Origin: an uncultured Acidobacteriota bacterium
GTDB lineage: Bacteria > Acidobacteriota > Terriglobia > Bryobacterales > Bryobacteraceae
NCBI GenBank assembly: GCA_902825945.1
Contig: CADECY010000078.1
Location: 1 to 45,392, forward strand
DNA: 45,392 nt
Reading direction: 5' to 3'
The notes under the pieces are model-generated. The model did not search any database and was not told where the DNA came from. It saw only the letters and a list, made by a program, of their open reading frames with translations. The position numbers and the translations under genes were made by a program. Position 1 is the first letter of the stretch; each line of letters opens with the position of its first letter. This document shows, one piece after another, positions 14,734-23,034 of the stretch.

Positions 14734-16037
14734 CAGGCGAGGTCGAGCCCGCGGAGCGTGCCGGTGCTGAGCGCGAAGCGGTTTACTTCGACTCCGAAGC
14801 GATTCAGCATCGTGAGGAAAAGGTTCGAGAGCGGCTGGCGATTGAGGCCCGTGTTCGGAAATGCCTTGTGTTCGCCGTGACGGAAGCCGCCGCCCGCGAC
14901 GATGATCGGCAGGTTGTCGTTGGTGTGCGAATTGCCGTTGCCCATCCCGCTGCCGAACAGCACCATCGTGTGCTTCAACAGAGTGCCGTCGCCATCCTCG
15001 ATCGATTTCATCTTCGTGAGGAATCGCGCGAACTGCTCCATCTGATACATCTCGAGCTTGACGAGTTGATCGATCGCTTCCTGGACCTGGCCGTGATGGG
15101 ACAGCGCGTGATAATCCTTGCGGATGCCGAGCGCGGCGGCCGCGAATCCGCCGGCGATTTCGAGCGTCGCGATCCGCGTCGAGTCGGTTTGCAGCGCGAG
15201 CGCAATGAGATCGTAGAGCGCCGGAATATCGGGCACCAGACCCTTGTTCTCGGGCTCCTTCATTCCAGCCGTGGGCTTGGGAACTTCGCTCCAGCGCTTG
15301 CGCAGTTCGAGATTCTTTTCCACTTCGCGGACCGAGGTGAAGTACTCGTCGAGCTTCTCCTGATCGCGCTTGCCGAGTTTCGACCCGAGTACCTTGGCAT
15401 CTTTGTTCACCGCGTCGAGAATCGAGCCCTGCAGCCGGATGCGGTCCTGGGCCTGCGCCCGCTCGGCTTCGCTCTCATTGATGAAGAGCCTGCGGAACAG
15501 CTCGCGCGGACCTTGAATCGGCGGAATCCGCGTGCCGCTGCGATTCCAGCTCATCATGCAGCCGCCGTGGAGTCCGTCTTCCGAGCCCACGGTCAACGAC
15601 GGGAATCGCGTGATGCCGCCGATCGTCTCGGCGGCGCGCTGATCGACCGTGATGTTCCCCTCGGGCATTCCCTTCGCGTCGACCGAGCGGACGCCGCTCA
15701 AATAGGAGTGGACGGCGAAGTGTCCGCCCTTGACTCCGTGGTCGAGGCCCGACAGGAGCGTGAGGTCGTTCACATGGGGCGCGATCGGCTTCAGCAGGTG
15801 CGGCAGGTCGTACTGCTTGCCGGTCTGTTTCGGGAAGAACGCCGGCGGATAAAATCCGAATGCGTTGCCGATGCAGACCATGCGCACGGGCCGGGTCTTG
15901 TTGTCGGAAGTCGCGGCGGTGGCGCCGAGCGCGAGCCCGGTGTTCAGGGCGCGATGAGTGAGCGAGTCGAGGATCGGGAGCGCCAAATGGACTCCGGTGG
16001 CGCGGAGGAAGAAGCGGCGGCCGGTCGAGTGCGGCAT
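14733..16037 (-). CDS. DUF1552 family exported protein
   Basis: This 434-residue protein has a Tat-like N-terminus (GRRFFLRATG followed by a hydrophobic stretch). Diagnostic DUF1552 segments are RMVCIGNAFGFYPPAFFP, LTLLSGLDHGVKGGHFAVHS, LTVGSEDGLHGGCMMSWN, YFTSVREVEKNLELRKRW and VLFGSGMGNGNSHTNDNLP. Its stop shares a base with the start of the DUF1592 gene (ATGA overlap at 14733), so the two are translationally coupled. The family resembles alkaline-phosphatase/sulfatase-like exported proteins, but no reaction is established. Partnership with the heme-motif protein is the usual genomic arrangement. Confidence 0.88.
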   Translation of the reverse strand: MPHSTGRRFFLRATGVHLALPILDSLTHRALNTGLALGATAATSDNKTRPVRMVCIGNAFGFYPPAFFPKQTGKQYDLPHLLKPIAPHVNDLTLLSGLDHGVKGGHFAVHSYLSGVRSVDAKGMPEGNITVDQRAAETIGGITRFPSLTVGSEDGLHGGCMMSWNRSGTRIPPIQGPRELFRRLFINESEAERAQAQDRIRLQGSILDAVNKDAKVLGSKLGKRDQEKLDEYFTSVREVEKNLELRKRWSEVPKPTAGMKEPENKGLVPDIPALYDLIALALQTDSTRIATLEIAGGFAAAALGIRKDYHALSHHGQVQEAIDQLVKLEMYQMEQFARFLTKMKSIEDGDGTLLKHTMVLFGSGMGNGNSHTNDNLPIIVAGGGFRHGEHKAFPNTGLNRQPLSNLFLTMLNRFGVEVNRFALSTGTLRGLDLA

Positions 16038-16085
16038 GTTCCTATTACGATATCGGATTGCGCGGTGGTACGATAACCGGCTTCC

Positions 16086-16466
16086 ATGATCTTCCCAGCG
16101 CCCGTTCCAGAGATTCCCGCTGCCGATGCCGGCAAAGCCGCGGCGTACTACGTGGACGCGCTCGGCTTCAAGCTGGATTGGGGGGACAACCAGGGAGGCA
16201 TCGCGGGCATTTCACGGGGCAACTGCCGGCTGTTCCTCACCAACCGCGCCTTCCGGCAGTCATACGGAAACGTGGGCCCGATCGTCGTCTGGCTCAACCT
16301 CGAAAGCAAAGGCGAGGTGGACGAATTGTTCGCGGAGTGGAAGGCGGCGCGGGCAAGGCTCGTCTCCGAACCCGCGGACATGCCGTGGAAGCTACGCGAA
16401 TTCGTGGCCGCCGATCTCGATGGTAATCTCATCCGAGTGTTTTACGATTTCCGGGGCGGCGCGTAG
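16086..16466 (+). CDS. VOC/glyoxalase-bleomycin-resistance family protein
   Basis: This 126-residue single VOC module contains PVPEIPAADAGKAAAYYVDALGF (strand-helix entry), GISRGNCRLFLTN, VVWLNLESKGEVDELFAEW and the closing FVAADLDGNLIRVFYDF. Length and pattern fit dimeric bleomycin-resistance-like proteins. Typical metal-binding His residues are not obvious at the first position, so a binding role is as likely as catalysis. It is divergent from DUF1552 and lies 9 bp ahead of the next gene, suggesting a two-gene operon. Confidence 0.8.
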   Translation: MIFPAPVPEIPAADAGKAAAYYVDALGFKLDWGDNQGGIAGISRGNCRLFLTNRAFRQSYGNVGPIVVWLNLESKGEVDELFAEWKAARARLVSEPADMPWKLREFVAADLDGNLIRVFYDFRGGA

Positions 16467-16475
16467 TCCAAGTCG

Positions 16476-16940
16476 ATGGAACGCGGGCGGGAAAGCACAT
16501 CCGCTGATATAGTTGATGCGATCGGGAGGTCTCGTGAAATGGCCAAGCGGCTCTCGCATGTAGGGGGAAGGGTGGCGTCTCCCGGTAAGGGAGCGGAGCG
16601 AGCGCTAGCCGCTCTCGCCCAACACCTCGCGGATGTGCGCGAGAGTATCGCCTGTGCCGGTACCAAGCTCGAGTCCAGAAGCTTCACCGTGCGAGGCAAG
16701 GCTTTCCTCTTCGTGCGCTCCGTGGATGCGCGCCTGAAACTCGAGGCGTCCCGGGCCGAGGCTGCTCGACTTTCCGCGGCTGATCCCGCGCACTACAGCC
16801 TCGGTGCCAACGGCTGGACCACCATCCGATTCAGCAACGGCTACACGCCAGACAGCGAACTCGCCGCCCGATGGGTCAGCGAAAGCTACCGTTTGATGGC
16901 GGGCCCGGCTGTTCCCAAAGACCATTCTCCCGGCCGTTGA
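16476..16940 (+). CDS. MmcQ/YjbR-like protein
   Basis: The 154-codon frame carries a C-terminal segment like the MmcQ/YjbR (CyaY-like fold) family: FTVRGKAFLFV, DARLKLEASRAEA, YSLGANGWTTIRF and ELAARWVSESYRL. The family is of DNA-binding or unknown function. The N-terminal 60 residues are helical and less typical, and a start at ATG 16539 (MAKRLSHVGG) is possible. It follows the VOC gene closely. Confidence 0.65.
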   Translation: MERGRESTSADIVDAIGRSREMAKRLSHVGGRVASPGKGAERALAALAQHLADVRESIACAGTKLESRSFTVRGKAFLFVRSVDARLKLEASRAEAARLSAADPAHYSLGANGWTTIRFSNGYTPDSELAARWVSESYRLMAGPAVPKDHSPGR

Positions 16941-17059
16941 GGCCAGTACCCTTCCCCACCCCGTTCTCTTCCTCTAAGCGACAAAACCTTACCGTGGCAT
17001 TTTTTCGTCACATTCGCTCGCGGCATGACGATGAGCCCGACGTAAGACAAAAACAACCT

Positions 17060-17116
17060 GGAGCCGGAAGGCTCCCCGGGTAAGGACACCCGGTTTCCAT
17101 AGCTAGAGGAGAGATC
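17060..17116 (+). promoter_or_regulatory. Flagellin leader with CsrA-type GGA hairpins
   Basis: Two perfect hairpins lie back to back: GGAGCC-GGAA-GGCTCC (17060-17075) and CCGGGT-AAGGAC-ACCCGG (17076-17093). The second has an ANGGAN hexaloop, the preferred loop of CsrA/RsmE sites; the first presents GGA in a tetraloop. A third GGA sits in the Shine-Dalgarno (GAGGAGAG, about 17104-17111) just before the flagellin ATG. In Bacillus subtilis, CsrA represses flagellin (hag) through paired leader sites including the Shine-Dalgarno. Repression by a CsrA homologue is inferred here; no csrA or fliW gene is in the window. Confidence 0.55.
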
Positions 17117-19474
17117 ATGGCTTTTTCGATCAACACCAATATTGCGTCTTTGCAGGCGCAAGAATACATGCGCGTCAATCAGGAGTTCCAGTCGAAGACG
17201 ATTGGGCGCGTGACCTCGGGTTTGCGTATCACCAGTTCCGGCGACGACGCCGCGGGCCTGGCGATCGCCAACTCCTTCCGCAGCGACCGGGCCGTCATCG
17301 GCCAGGGCATCCGCAACGCCAACGACGGACTTTCGACGCTGCAGACAATCGATGGCGGCCTGAACAACATTTCCCAGTTGCTCGACCGCGCGCGAACGCT
17401 CGCCGCGCAGTCGGCGTCAGGCGGCTTCACCGGAGACCGATCGGTTCTCAATAGCGAATTCCAGACGGTCATCGGGGAAATCGACCGTCAATCTCAGGTG
17501 ATCGGTCTCAACACCGGGGGCGTGTTCGCCACTTCGCTGAGTGTGTTCATCGGCGGCGGACGCGGTTCGACCGACACCTCCAAGATCAGCAACGGTTCGG
17601 TGGCGATCGATCTGAGCACCTCGACGGTCGACTCGCGCAGCCTGAAGCTCAAGGGCTTCCAGGCAACTGGCGCCTACGCGACCGATGTGGACGAGATCCT
17701 CACCAACTCGACGAATATCACGTCGGAAGTGGTGTCAGGCAAAACCGAGTTCCTGTTCCGCGGCGCTGGATTCTCCGACGACGACCGCATCCGCGTTTCA
17801 GTGAATCTGAGCGGTGTCGATGACGCCGACGAACTGGTCACCGCGATCAACAATGCGATTACCGAAGCCGGGAATGCAGGCGTCAGTTCGGCGGCCAACT
17901 TCAAGGCGGCCGGCGTCCGGGCCGCCATCGTCAGAGATTCCAACGACAATCAGAAGCTGGTGTTCGAGGCGTCGGGCTCGGCGTTCCAGGTTTCGGCGGG
18001 GGACCGGCTGGCCAACGCCCTGCTCGGCAACCACACCGACAATGTGGGCGAGTCGCTCGACTATATCGTGAGCGGCGCCAGTTCGGCGGCTTCGACGGGA
18101 ACCACGTTCGCGGCGGCGCGCGACGTCTTCGTGCGCGTGCAGGGCGGATCGCTTTCGACAGCGGTCGATCTGACGCTTTCGGTTACGACATCGACGACGG
18201 TCGACTCGGCCTTGACGAGCCTTTCCTCGCTCGTCGCCGCCAACTCGAGCCTTGCCGCGGCTGGCATTACGGTTTCGGCGAACTCGGCCGGATCGGCCAT
18301 CCAGTTCACCTCCAAGCGCGGCGAGAACTTCGAAGTGCAGGCGGTCAACGACGTGGCCAACCGCCTCGGACTCGGCTCGGCGCAGAACACGACGGCCACC
18401 ACGGCAACGGGATTCGACGCGACCTCGATTACCTCGGCGGCGTTTGCCACCGCTTCGGGCGCGGCGGTGCTCGGGGTGTCGGTGGGCGGCGGCGCCTACG
18501 TGACGATCTCACACACCTTCTCGACGGCGACAACGGCGGCCGATATCGTCAACACGCTCAACACGAACTTCGCCGGCACGTCTTCGTTGCAGCAGGCGGG
18601 CTTGGTCGCTTCGACCGGTGCCGGCTCGACGATCATCATCAGTTCCAACAACGGAACCTACTTCCGCGTCAGCTCCAATACGGCCAGCGCGGGCTTCGGT
18701 TTCGGCACCATCGCCGGCACCACCGGCACGACGACCGCCGCCACCACCTCGGCCACCACCTCGGCCGCGCTGGTCTCGGGCGGTGCCTCCAACTCCGGAC
18801 TGCTTGCCTACTCGGCGATCCGCAACGGCAACGACGATCAACTGATCACGCTGACCGCCAAGGATTCCACCGGTGTGGAACAGTCGCTCGCTATCACGCT
18901 CCAGGCCGATTCGACCGCGCAACGCGGCCGTACGATCGACGAAGCGATCAACTACATCAACTCGCAGATCCAGGCCTCCACCAACGCGGATCTCAAGAAG
19001 GTCATCGCCGTCAAGGAACGCGACGAAAGCGCGAGCGGAGCCGAAAAGATCCGCTTCATCAGCGCTCTGCCGGAGTTCAAAGTCTCGGTCGGCGACAACC
19101 CGAACGACACCGGTGTCACCACCAGCCAGGGCAGCGTCGTCAGCTCGGCGCTGTTGTCAGGTGGTGCCAACATCGACATCAGTTCGCAGACCAACGGCGC
19201 ATTGGCCGTCTCGGCACTGGCCGCCTCGGTCGCCGAACTCGGCAAAGTGCAAGCAACCGTCGGACGCGGACAGAATCAGTTCAACTTCGCCGTCACCCTG
19301 GCGCAAACCCAGTTGAACAACCTCGCCGCCAGCGAATCCCGTATTCGCGACGCCGATCTGGCCGCCGAAGCCGCCAACCTGACGAAAGCCCAGATCCTGG
19401 CCCAGGCCGGTATCGCGGCCCTCGCCCAGGCCAACTCGGCGCCGCAAGCGATTCTCAGCCTGCTCCGGGGATAA
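17117..19474 (+). CDS. fliC: Flagellin 1 (large variable domain)
   Basis: A 785-residue flagellin. Residues 1-135 are a canonical D0/D1 (INTNIASLQAQEYMRVNQEF, VTSGLRITSSGDDAAGLAIA, GLSTLQTIDGGLNNISQLL), and about 690-785 are the returning D1/D0 (SRIRDADLAAEAANLTKAQI, ending ILSLLRG). The roughly 550-residue middle is Ser/Thr/Ala-rich and includes hook-IN-like segments (HTFSTATTAADIVNTLNTNF, TIIISSNNGTYFRVSSN). It is well over the length of simple flagellins and offers many O-glycosylation positions. The Shine-Dalgarno is strong and the leader is structured. A paralogue follows 210 bp downstream and a glycan operon lies beyond it. The gene appears intact. Confidence 0.95.
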   Translation: MAFSINTNIASLQAQEYMRVNQEFQSKTIGRVTSGLRITSSGDDAAGLAIANSFRSDRAVIGQGIRNANDGLSTLQTIDGGLNNISQLLDRARTLAAQSASGGFTGDRSVLNSEFQTVIGEIDRQSQVIGLNTGGVFATSLSVFIGGGRGSTDTSKISNGSVAIDLSTSTVDSRSLKLKGFQATGAYATDVDEILTNSTNITSEVVSGKTEFLFRGAGFSDDDRIRVSVNLSGVDDADELVTAINNAITEAGNAGVSSAANFKAAGVRAAIVRDSNDNQKLVFEASGSAFQVSAGDRLANALLGNHTDNVGESLDYIVSGASSAASTGTTFAAARDVFVRVQGGSLSTAVDLTLSVTTSTTVDSALTSLSSLVAANSSLAAAGITVSANSAGSAIQFTSKRGENFEVQAVNDVANRLGLGSAQNTTATTATGFDATSITSAAFATASGAAVLGVSVGGGAYVTISHTFSTATTAADIVNTLNTNFAGTSSLQQAGLVASTGAGSTIIISSNNGTYFRVSSNTASAGFGFGTIAGTTGTTTAATTSATTSAALVSGGASNSGLLAYSAIRNGNDDQLITLTAKDSTGVEQSLAITLQADSTAQRGRTIDEAINYINSQIQASTNADLKKVIAVKERDESASGAEKIRFISALPEFKVSVGDNPNDTGVTTSQGSVVSSALLSGGANIDISSQTNGALAVSALAASVAELGKVQATVGRGQNQFNFAVTLAQTQLNNLAASESRIRDADLAAEAANLTKAQILAQAGIAALAQANSAPQAILSLLRG

Positions 19475-19531
19475 ACGGTAATCCGCTATCCCACGGGGTA
19501 AACCCGTAGCCTACACAACCACACCGGGCCC

Positions 19532-19559
19532 GGCGCCGGATTCACCCGAATCCGGCGCC
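19532..19559. terminator. Perfect 12-bp hairpin between the flagellin genes
   Basis: GGCGCCGGATTC and GAATCCGGCGCC flank a 4-nt ACCC loop, 57 bp after the first flagellin stop. The strength suggests a terminator or mRNA 3'-end stabiliser. There is no U-run, so intrinsic termination is unproven. Confidence 0.5.
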
Positions 19560-19620
19560 CGATCCGGCTTAGCCATTGTCGAACTCCCCGCTCCGCCCGA
19601 TATGGGCAACGTGAGAACCT

Positions 19621-19680
19621 CGCGGCCCCCGCCGCGCACGGTTCCCCAACCGTGAACCTTCACGGTGATCGGGAGTCACG
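19621..19680 (+). promoter_or_regulatory. Structured leader of flagellin 2
   Basis: Two perfect stems precede the start codon: CGCGGC-CCCC-GCCGCG (19621-19636) and ACCGTGAA-CC-TTCACGGT (19649-19666). A Shine-Dalgarno-like GGGAG follows at about 19671. Unlike the first flagellin leader, neither loop contains GGA, so any CsrA control should differ between the two genes. The second stem has only two unpaired bases and could instead be a protein-binding palindrome. Confidence 0.4.
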
Positions 19681-19684
19681 ACAA

Positions 19685-22051
19685 ATGGCATATACCGTCA
19701 ACACCAACATCGCATCGCTGCAAGCGCAGGAGTATCTGCGCGTCAACCAGGAATTCCAACAGAAGACCATCAGCCGCGTGACCTCCGGTCTGCGCATCGT
19801 GTCGAGCGGCGACGACGCGGCCGGGCTCGCCATCGCCAACACCTTCCGCAGCGACCGCGCCGTCCTCACCCAAGGCGTCCGCAACGCCAACGACGGACTG
19901 TCGACCCTGCAAACGATCGACGGCGGTCTCAACAACATCTCGCAGTTGCTAGACCGCGCCCGCACGCTTGCCGCGCAATCGGCCTCGGGCACCTTCACCG
20001 GCGACCGCTCGGTCCTCAACTCCGAGTTCCAGTCGGTCATCTTCGAAATCGACCGGCAGGCCACCGCCATCGGCCTTGACACCGGCGGCTTGTTCGCCAA
20101 GAACCTCTCGGTCTTCATCGGCGGCGGCAAGGGTGACACGGCCGCGACGCAGATCGCCAATGGATCGGTGTCGGTCGATTTGTCGGCCTCGACCGTCGAT
20201 ACCCGCAGCCTGTCGATCAAGGGCCTGCAAGTAACCGGCGCCTTCGCCAAGGATGTCGATCAGATCCTTGCGAGCACCACCAATACCTCGTCCGAGGCCG
20301 TGCCCGGATATACCGACTTCTACTTCCGCGGGCCTGGCTTCACTGACGGCAACCGCGCGCGGATCTCGGTCAACCTGAACGGCGTCGATGACGCCGACAA
20401 GCTCGTCACCGCGATCAACAGCGCCATCGATCAGGCAGGCTCGGGCGGTGTCTCGTCGTCCACCAATTTCAAGAACGCACGCGTGCGGGCCACCATCGTC
20501 ACCGACGAGAACAACAACCGCAAACTCGTCTTCCAATCGTCGACGTCCTCGTTCCAGGTGGCGGCGGGCGATCGTCTCGCGAACGCCCTGCTCGGCAACG
20601 TGATTCCGCCGGGCTCGTCGAGCGGCGTCGCGCTCGACTACACCATCACCGGCGCCGCGGCGGCCGCGACCACCGGAACCACGTTTCCATCCACGCGCGA
20701 CATCATCGTGCGCGTGCAGGGCGGCTCGCTCACCACCCCCACCGATCTGACGCTCTCTGTCACGACATCGACCACCGTCGACGCGGCGCTATCGAGCCTG
20801 TCGTCGATGGCCGCCAATAACTCCTCGCTGATCGCGGCCGGAATCTCCATCACCTCAGCCGTCGCCAACTCGAACATCGTGTTCACCTCCAAGCGCGGCG
20901 AGAACTTTGAAGTGCTCGCCGTCAACGACGTCAGCAACCGCCTTGGACTCGGCACCGCACAGAACACCACCGCCACGACCACAACATCGTTCGACGTCTC
21001 CTCGATCACCTCGGCCGCCATCGGTACGGGATCTGGCGCGCAGGTGCTGGCCATCTCGGTGGGCGGAGACAGCTACATCACCGTGTCGCATACGTTTTCG
21101 ACCGCGTCGACAGCGACCGATCTCGTCAACACGCTCAACACGAGCTTCGCCACCTCCGCGGCGCTCCAGCAGGCCGGGCTCGTCGCCTCGACCGGCGCGG
21201 GCTCGACCGTAATCATTAGCTCGAACAACGGCTCCTACTTCCGCATCAGCTCCAACACCTCCGGCGCGGGCTTCGGCTTCGGCACGATCGCAGGTTCGGT
21301 CTCGACGACGGCGGTCGCAACCACCTCGGGAACCACGTCTTCGACTGTCAACGCCGGCGGCTCGTCGGCAACGGCGCTGCTGTCGTTCAGCCCCATCCGT
21401 AACGGCAACGACGATCAATTGATCACGATCACGGCGAAAGATTCGACCGGCGTCGAGCAATCGCTTGCCCTGACGCTCCAGGCCGATACCGGGGCCCAGC
21501 GCGCGCGAACACTCGACGAGGCGCTCAGCTACATCAACACGCAGATCCAGGCCTCGCCGAACGAGGACATTCGCAAAATCATCGCCGTCAAGGAGCGCGA
21601 TTCGGAGGCGGGCGGAGCCGAAAGGATCCGCTTCCTGAGTCCGCTCAACGAGTTCAAGGTTTCGGTTGCGGTGAATCCGGGCACCACCGGAGTCACGACC
21701 GGACAGGGCGCGGTTGCGACTTCGACGCTGCTAGAAGGCGGCTCTTCGGTCGATATCGTCACGCAGAGCAACGCATCGGCGGCCGTTGTCGCACTCGCCA
21801 AGGCGGTCACCTACATCGGCGCCGTGCAAGCGGTGGTCGGACGCGGACAAAACCAGTTCAACTTCGCAATCAGCCTCGCCCAGACGCAAATCATCAACTT
21901 GAACGCGAGTGAATCGCGGATTCGCGACGCCGATCTGGCGGCCGAAGCGGCCAACCTCACCAAGGCGCAGATTCTGCAGCAGGCGGGCGTGGCGGCGCTG
22001 TCGCAGGCCAACAATGCGCCGCAGACCGTGTTGAGTCTGCTACAGCAGTAG
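19685..22051 (+). CDS. Flagellin 2 (paralogue)
   Basis: A 788-residue flagellin clearly paralogous to the first along its whole length. The N-terminal D0/D1 starts MAYTVNTNIASLQAQEYLRV. A long Ser/Thr-rich variable domain carries the same hook-IN-like repeats, and the C-terminus ends SRIRDADLAAEAANLTKAQI to VLSLLQQ. ATG 19685 is chosen over an upstream in-frame start at 19652 because it aligns exactly with flagellin 1 and has GGGAG in front. Conservation is highest at the ends and in blocks of the middle. Two full-length copies allow a mixed or switchable filament; which is major cannot be told. Confidence 0.93.
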   Translation: MAYTVNTNIASLQAQEYLRVNQEFQQKTISRVTSGLRIVSSGDDAAGLAIANTFRSDRAVLTQGVRNANDGLSTLQTIDGGLNNISQLLDRARTLAAQSASGTFTGDRSVLNSEFQSVIFEIDRQATAIGLDTGGLFAKNLSVFIGGGKGDTAATQIANGSVSVDLSASTVDTRSLSIKGLQVTGAFAKDVDQILASTTNTSSEAVPGYTDFYFRGPGFTDGNRARISVNLNGVDDADKLVTAINSAIDQAGSGGVSSSTNFKNARVRATIVTDENNNRKLVFQSSTSSFQVAAGDRLANALLGNVIPPGSSSGVALDYTITGAAAAATTGTTFPSTRDIIVRVQGGSLTTPTDLTLSVTTSTTVDAALSSLSSMAANNSSLIAAGISITSAVANSNIVFTSKRGENFEVLAVNDVSNRLGLGTAQNTTATTTTSFDVSSITSAAIGTGSGAQVLAISVGGDSYITVSHTFSTASTATDLVNTLNTSFATSAALQQAGLVASTGAGSTVIISSNNGSYFRISSNTSGAGFGFGTIAGSVSTTAVATTSGTTSSTVNAGGSSATALLSFSPIRNGNDDQLITITAKDSTGVEQSLALTLQADTGAQRARTLDEALSYINTQIQASPNEDIRKIIAVKERDSEAGGAERIRFLSPLNEFKVSVAVNPGTTGVTTGQGAVATSTLLEGGSSVDIVTQSNASAAVVALAKAVTYIGAVQAVVGRGQNQFNFAISLAQTQIINLNASESRIRDADLAAEAANLTKAQILQQAGVAALSQANNAPQTVLSLLQQ

Positions 22052-22059
22052 AGGGGTGA

Positions 22060-22305
22060 TCAGCGTTTCACGATGAGGGAAACCAGGTACTCCTGAGTGA
22101 TCTGGTGGCTCCGGATGGCCCGGCCAGACTTCAAACATCTGCTGGGCCGACACCACTTGCCCGAGGGTGCCTGCGGGATCCAGATCCTTTCGACAGGTTG
22201 TAGTCGGCGAAGTGCCGGGCATCGCCGCCGGAGATTTCCTGGTCCGCGCGGTTCCAGATGGATGAGATGAAAGGCCTGGCTCAGCAGATCGTCATGGTGG
22301 GCCAT
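22060..22305 (-). pseudogene. HEPN-like protein remnant
   Basis: From ATG 22305 the frame begins HHDDLLSQAFHLIHLEPRGP and then NLRR, like small HEPN-domain proteins that continue with AVSxAYYALFH. That continuation is missing. In other frames come ARHFADYNLSK and AGTLGQVVSAQQMFEVW, and the original frame resumes with AIRSHQITQEYLVSLIVKR and a stop. An internal deletion and at least two frameshifts explain this. The catalytic Rx4-6H motif is absent. The family call rests on pattern resemblance. Confidence 0.45.
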
Positions 22306-22379
22306 GCTCTCAACTCGCGCGCCGATACTCCGATTGGCTGCTGAAGTTGCATATGGATGCAGACCCCACCTCTCGATGG

Positions 22380-22805
22380 CGCTATCTCGTCTCGAAGATG
22401 ATTCATCAGCATCATCAATTGCATCGGATCGACCGGCGACGCTGAAAGCCGTGGTGCAGGTAGAACTTCTTTGCCGCATCGTCGATGGCATGGACCAGTA
22501 GAGCCCTCACGCCCACAACGTCAGCCGCTTGCGCTATCCGCCGGAGCGCATCACGAAGAAGGGCCTTTCCAAGCCCCTTCCCTTGCTCGCTCCGATCCAC
22601 CGCCAGTCTCCGAAGCAGGAATCACTCCAGCCGGATGGTTTCGATGCCTTGCGCGATTCGCTCCGGCGCCTCGTACTTCAGCACCGAACCCGCTACCAGA
22701 GCGTGGTACCAGCTCGCTGATTGGTCCAGGCATAACGCTTCAGCCAATTGTCCAGGGCCGGATTCAAGCAATCGAACTCCGACTGAGAAGATGGAAAGCG
22801 AATTG
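22380..22805 (-). pseudogene. TacT-like GNAT acetyltransferase remnant
   Basis: The minus strand gives, in order, SEFDCLNPALDNWLKRYAW with NQRAGTTLW, a stop, then RIAQGIETIRLE, a stop, then LAVDRSEQGKGLGKALLRDA and GVRALLVHAIDDAAKKFYLH, and after a frameshift SPVDPMQLMMLMNHLRDE. These are the standard blocks of TacT/GNAT toxins that acetylate charged tRNA, including the acetyl-CoA loop RSEQGKGLGKA. Two nonsense codons, a central deletion and a frameshift make it dead. No DUF1778-type TacA antitoxin is recognisable upstream. Confidence 0.7.
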
Positions 22806-23034
22806 AGATTCGGACGACATCGCCGGACTCCCTTTAAGCTTTCGCCTTCGCCCCGCGAAATGCATAGCCCACACTTCTTTTCTCGGGCTTCCGCTTCCAG
22901 CGCCTGAAGCTCCTCGGGACGAGTCTTCTTCCACTCGATAGGTCAGATGGACGGTTTCCGGTCCGAGTTTGGATTGTGCCTTTTCAATCTCAGCCGCAGA
23001 CTCTCGAAAGAAGAGTCCACTGGGGACGGTCTGA
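22806..23034. other. Intergenic stretch, nothing identified
   Basis: Between the GNAT remnant and the end of the glycan operon there are only short overlapping frames on both strands. One minus-strand segment (PEELQALEAEAREKK) looks helical and could be more of a decayed gene, but no family is recognisable. Confidence 0.3.

Noticed and set aside
14493..16076. 527-codon plus-strand open frame opposite DUF1592/DUF1552
   Set aside because: Lies entirely antisense to two well-supported genes and has shadow-like composition.
16941..17059. Sigma54 or sigma28 promoter for flagellin 1
   Set aside because: TGGCAT near 16996 lacks a matching GC element at the right distance, and no sigma28-like GCCGATAA was found. 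No promoter could be supported.
17041..17100. Cyclic-di-GMP (GEMM) riboswitch in the flagellin leader
   Set aside because: The conserved GEMM core segments are absent; the two simple hairpins fit CsrA-type sites better.
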